Below are positions 5,118 through 5,420 of a DNA stretch of 5,420 bases, one piece after another. Under the pieces are notes generated by a model, which saw nothing but the letters and a program-made list of their open reading frames with translations, had not been told where the DNA came from and did not search any database. The DNA comes from Candidatus Cellulosilyticum pullistercoris (lineage in GTDB: Bacteria > Bacillota > Clostridia > Lachnospirales > Cellulosilyticaceae), in contig JAHLFQ010000225.1 in NCBI GenBank assembly GCA_018883705.1, positions 1-5,420 on the forward strand, in the 5' to 3' direction. Both the position numbers and the translations under genes were made by a program. How positions within the stretch are numbered: the first letter of the stretch is position 1; the number at the start of each line of letters is the position of its first letter.

Positions 5118-5420
5118 ATGAGAAAAGACATTTTTACGAAAACTAGACGTAATATTATGGTGATGAGTGTAGGGATTGTAATGGGTACACTCATTATTTT
5201 TTCTATCATCACAGAGTATGTATATCGTGAAACATTATTTGAAGCAGTAGACCAAAAGTTATTAACCCATAAGAATATGATTTTAACAGATGCACATATT
5301 AATTATGATGGAGATACTGTAAAAGAGGTGATCTTACCTTCGCCTCTTATTAAGGAACTGATCAGTTATGTATGGCAGGGAGAAGCTTTAGTAAAGGGGA
5401 GTCCACATACTTATAAAGGA
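5118..5420 (+). CDS. Sensor histidine kinase, N-terminal part (3' end cut by window)
   Basis: Only the first 101 residues are present and the frame is open to the end of the window. The start ATG at 5118 is three bases after the response regulator stop. The short basic N-terminus MRKDIFTKTRRN is followed by one membrane segment (about residues 13-33, MVMSVGIVMGTLIIFSIITEY), then polar sequence (YRETLFEAVDQKLLTHKNMI...) that should be the extracytoplasmic sensor region. HAMP, His-box and ATPase domains are not in view, so the identity rests on this topology and on position directly after an OmpR-type regulator. It would autophosphorylate on signal and pass phosphate to D51 of the regulator. 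Its ribosome site is poor: GAGG (5103-5106) is 11 bases away and AAGG (5113-5116) is too close, which suggests translational coupling. Confidence 0.8.
   Translation, partial: MRKDIFTKTRRNIMVMSVGIVMGTLIIFSIITEYVYRETLFEAVDQKLLTHKNMILTDAHINYDGDTVKEVILPSPLIKELISYVWQGEALVKGSPHTYKG
5161..5202 (+). other. Second terminator-like hairpin, inside the kinase gene
   Basis: TGATGAGTGTA (5161-5171) pairs with TACACTCATTA (5186-5196): 9 perfect pairs, then one U-G and one U-A pair, with a 14-base loop. Six T residues follow (5197-5202). The right arm can instead pair with GTAATGGG (5178-5185) around the loop TACA, so two folds compete. The stem is AT-rich and weaker than the one at 4491. The T-run also arises naturally from Ile-Ile-Phe codons in the membrane segment, so function is uncertain. 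Confidence 0.35.

Noticed and set aside
1..5420. CRISPR arrays, tRNA or rRNA genes, insertion sequences, phage genes
   Set aside because: No spaced repeats, no cloverleaf-like or ribosomal sequence, and no transposase or integrase frames were seen on either strand.

Overview
The window is AT-rich (roughly one third G+C by eye), gene-dense and coded entirely on the + strand. Strong AGGAGG-type ribosome sites, one GTG and one TTG start, a clostridial-type flavodoxin and a DUF3793 protein point to an anaerobic Firmicute of the class Clostridia. A Lachnospiraceae or Cellulosilyticum-like organism is my guess, but the species cannot be fixed from this sequence.

Layout. Bases 1-1020 hold a redox pair: a short-chain flavodoxin missing only about its first three codons, and, three bases later, a DUF3793 protein with a C-terminal cysteine cluster. 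The pair ends in a strong intrinsic terminator whose stem includes the DUF3793 stop codon (1007-1052). An extended -10 promoter (1067-1095) then drives a single GNAT acetyltransferase gene (1126-1692). After a 108-base gap (1693-1800) with a possible promoter and a 10-base direct repeat, a tight operon runs to the end of the window: an AlgI/DltB-type MBOAT O-acyltransferase (1801-3222), a membrane-anchored DHHW/AlgJ-like SGNH protein (3235-4428), an OmpR-family response regulator (4440-5114), and the start of its sensor histidine kinase (5118 to beyond 5420). No gap without a gene exceeds about 110 bases.

How the genes work together. The MBOAT and SGNH proteins form the standard two-part machine for O-acylating a cell-surface polymer: the membrane protein passes an acyl group outward and the anchored SGNH protein places it on the glycan. 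The next two genes are a complete OmpR-type two-component pair with almost no spacing, so envelope acylation and signal sensing appear to be co-transcribed. Each stop codon in this operon runs directly into purine-rich Shine-Dalgarno-like sequence for the next gene.

The most striking unexplained element is inside the response regulator gene. A 16-bp hairpin with a 4-base loop, followed at once by a T-tract, lies about 50 bases after a weak TTG start (4491-4532). It looks like an intrinsic terminator embedded in coding sequence. A weaker structure of the same kind sits at the matching place in the kinase gene (5161-5202). Together they suggest, as inference only, translation-dependent attenuation that sets two-component expression relative to the acyltransferase pair.
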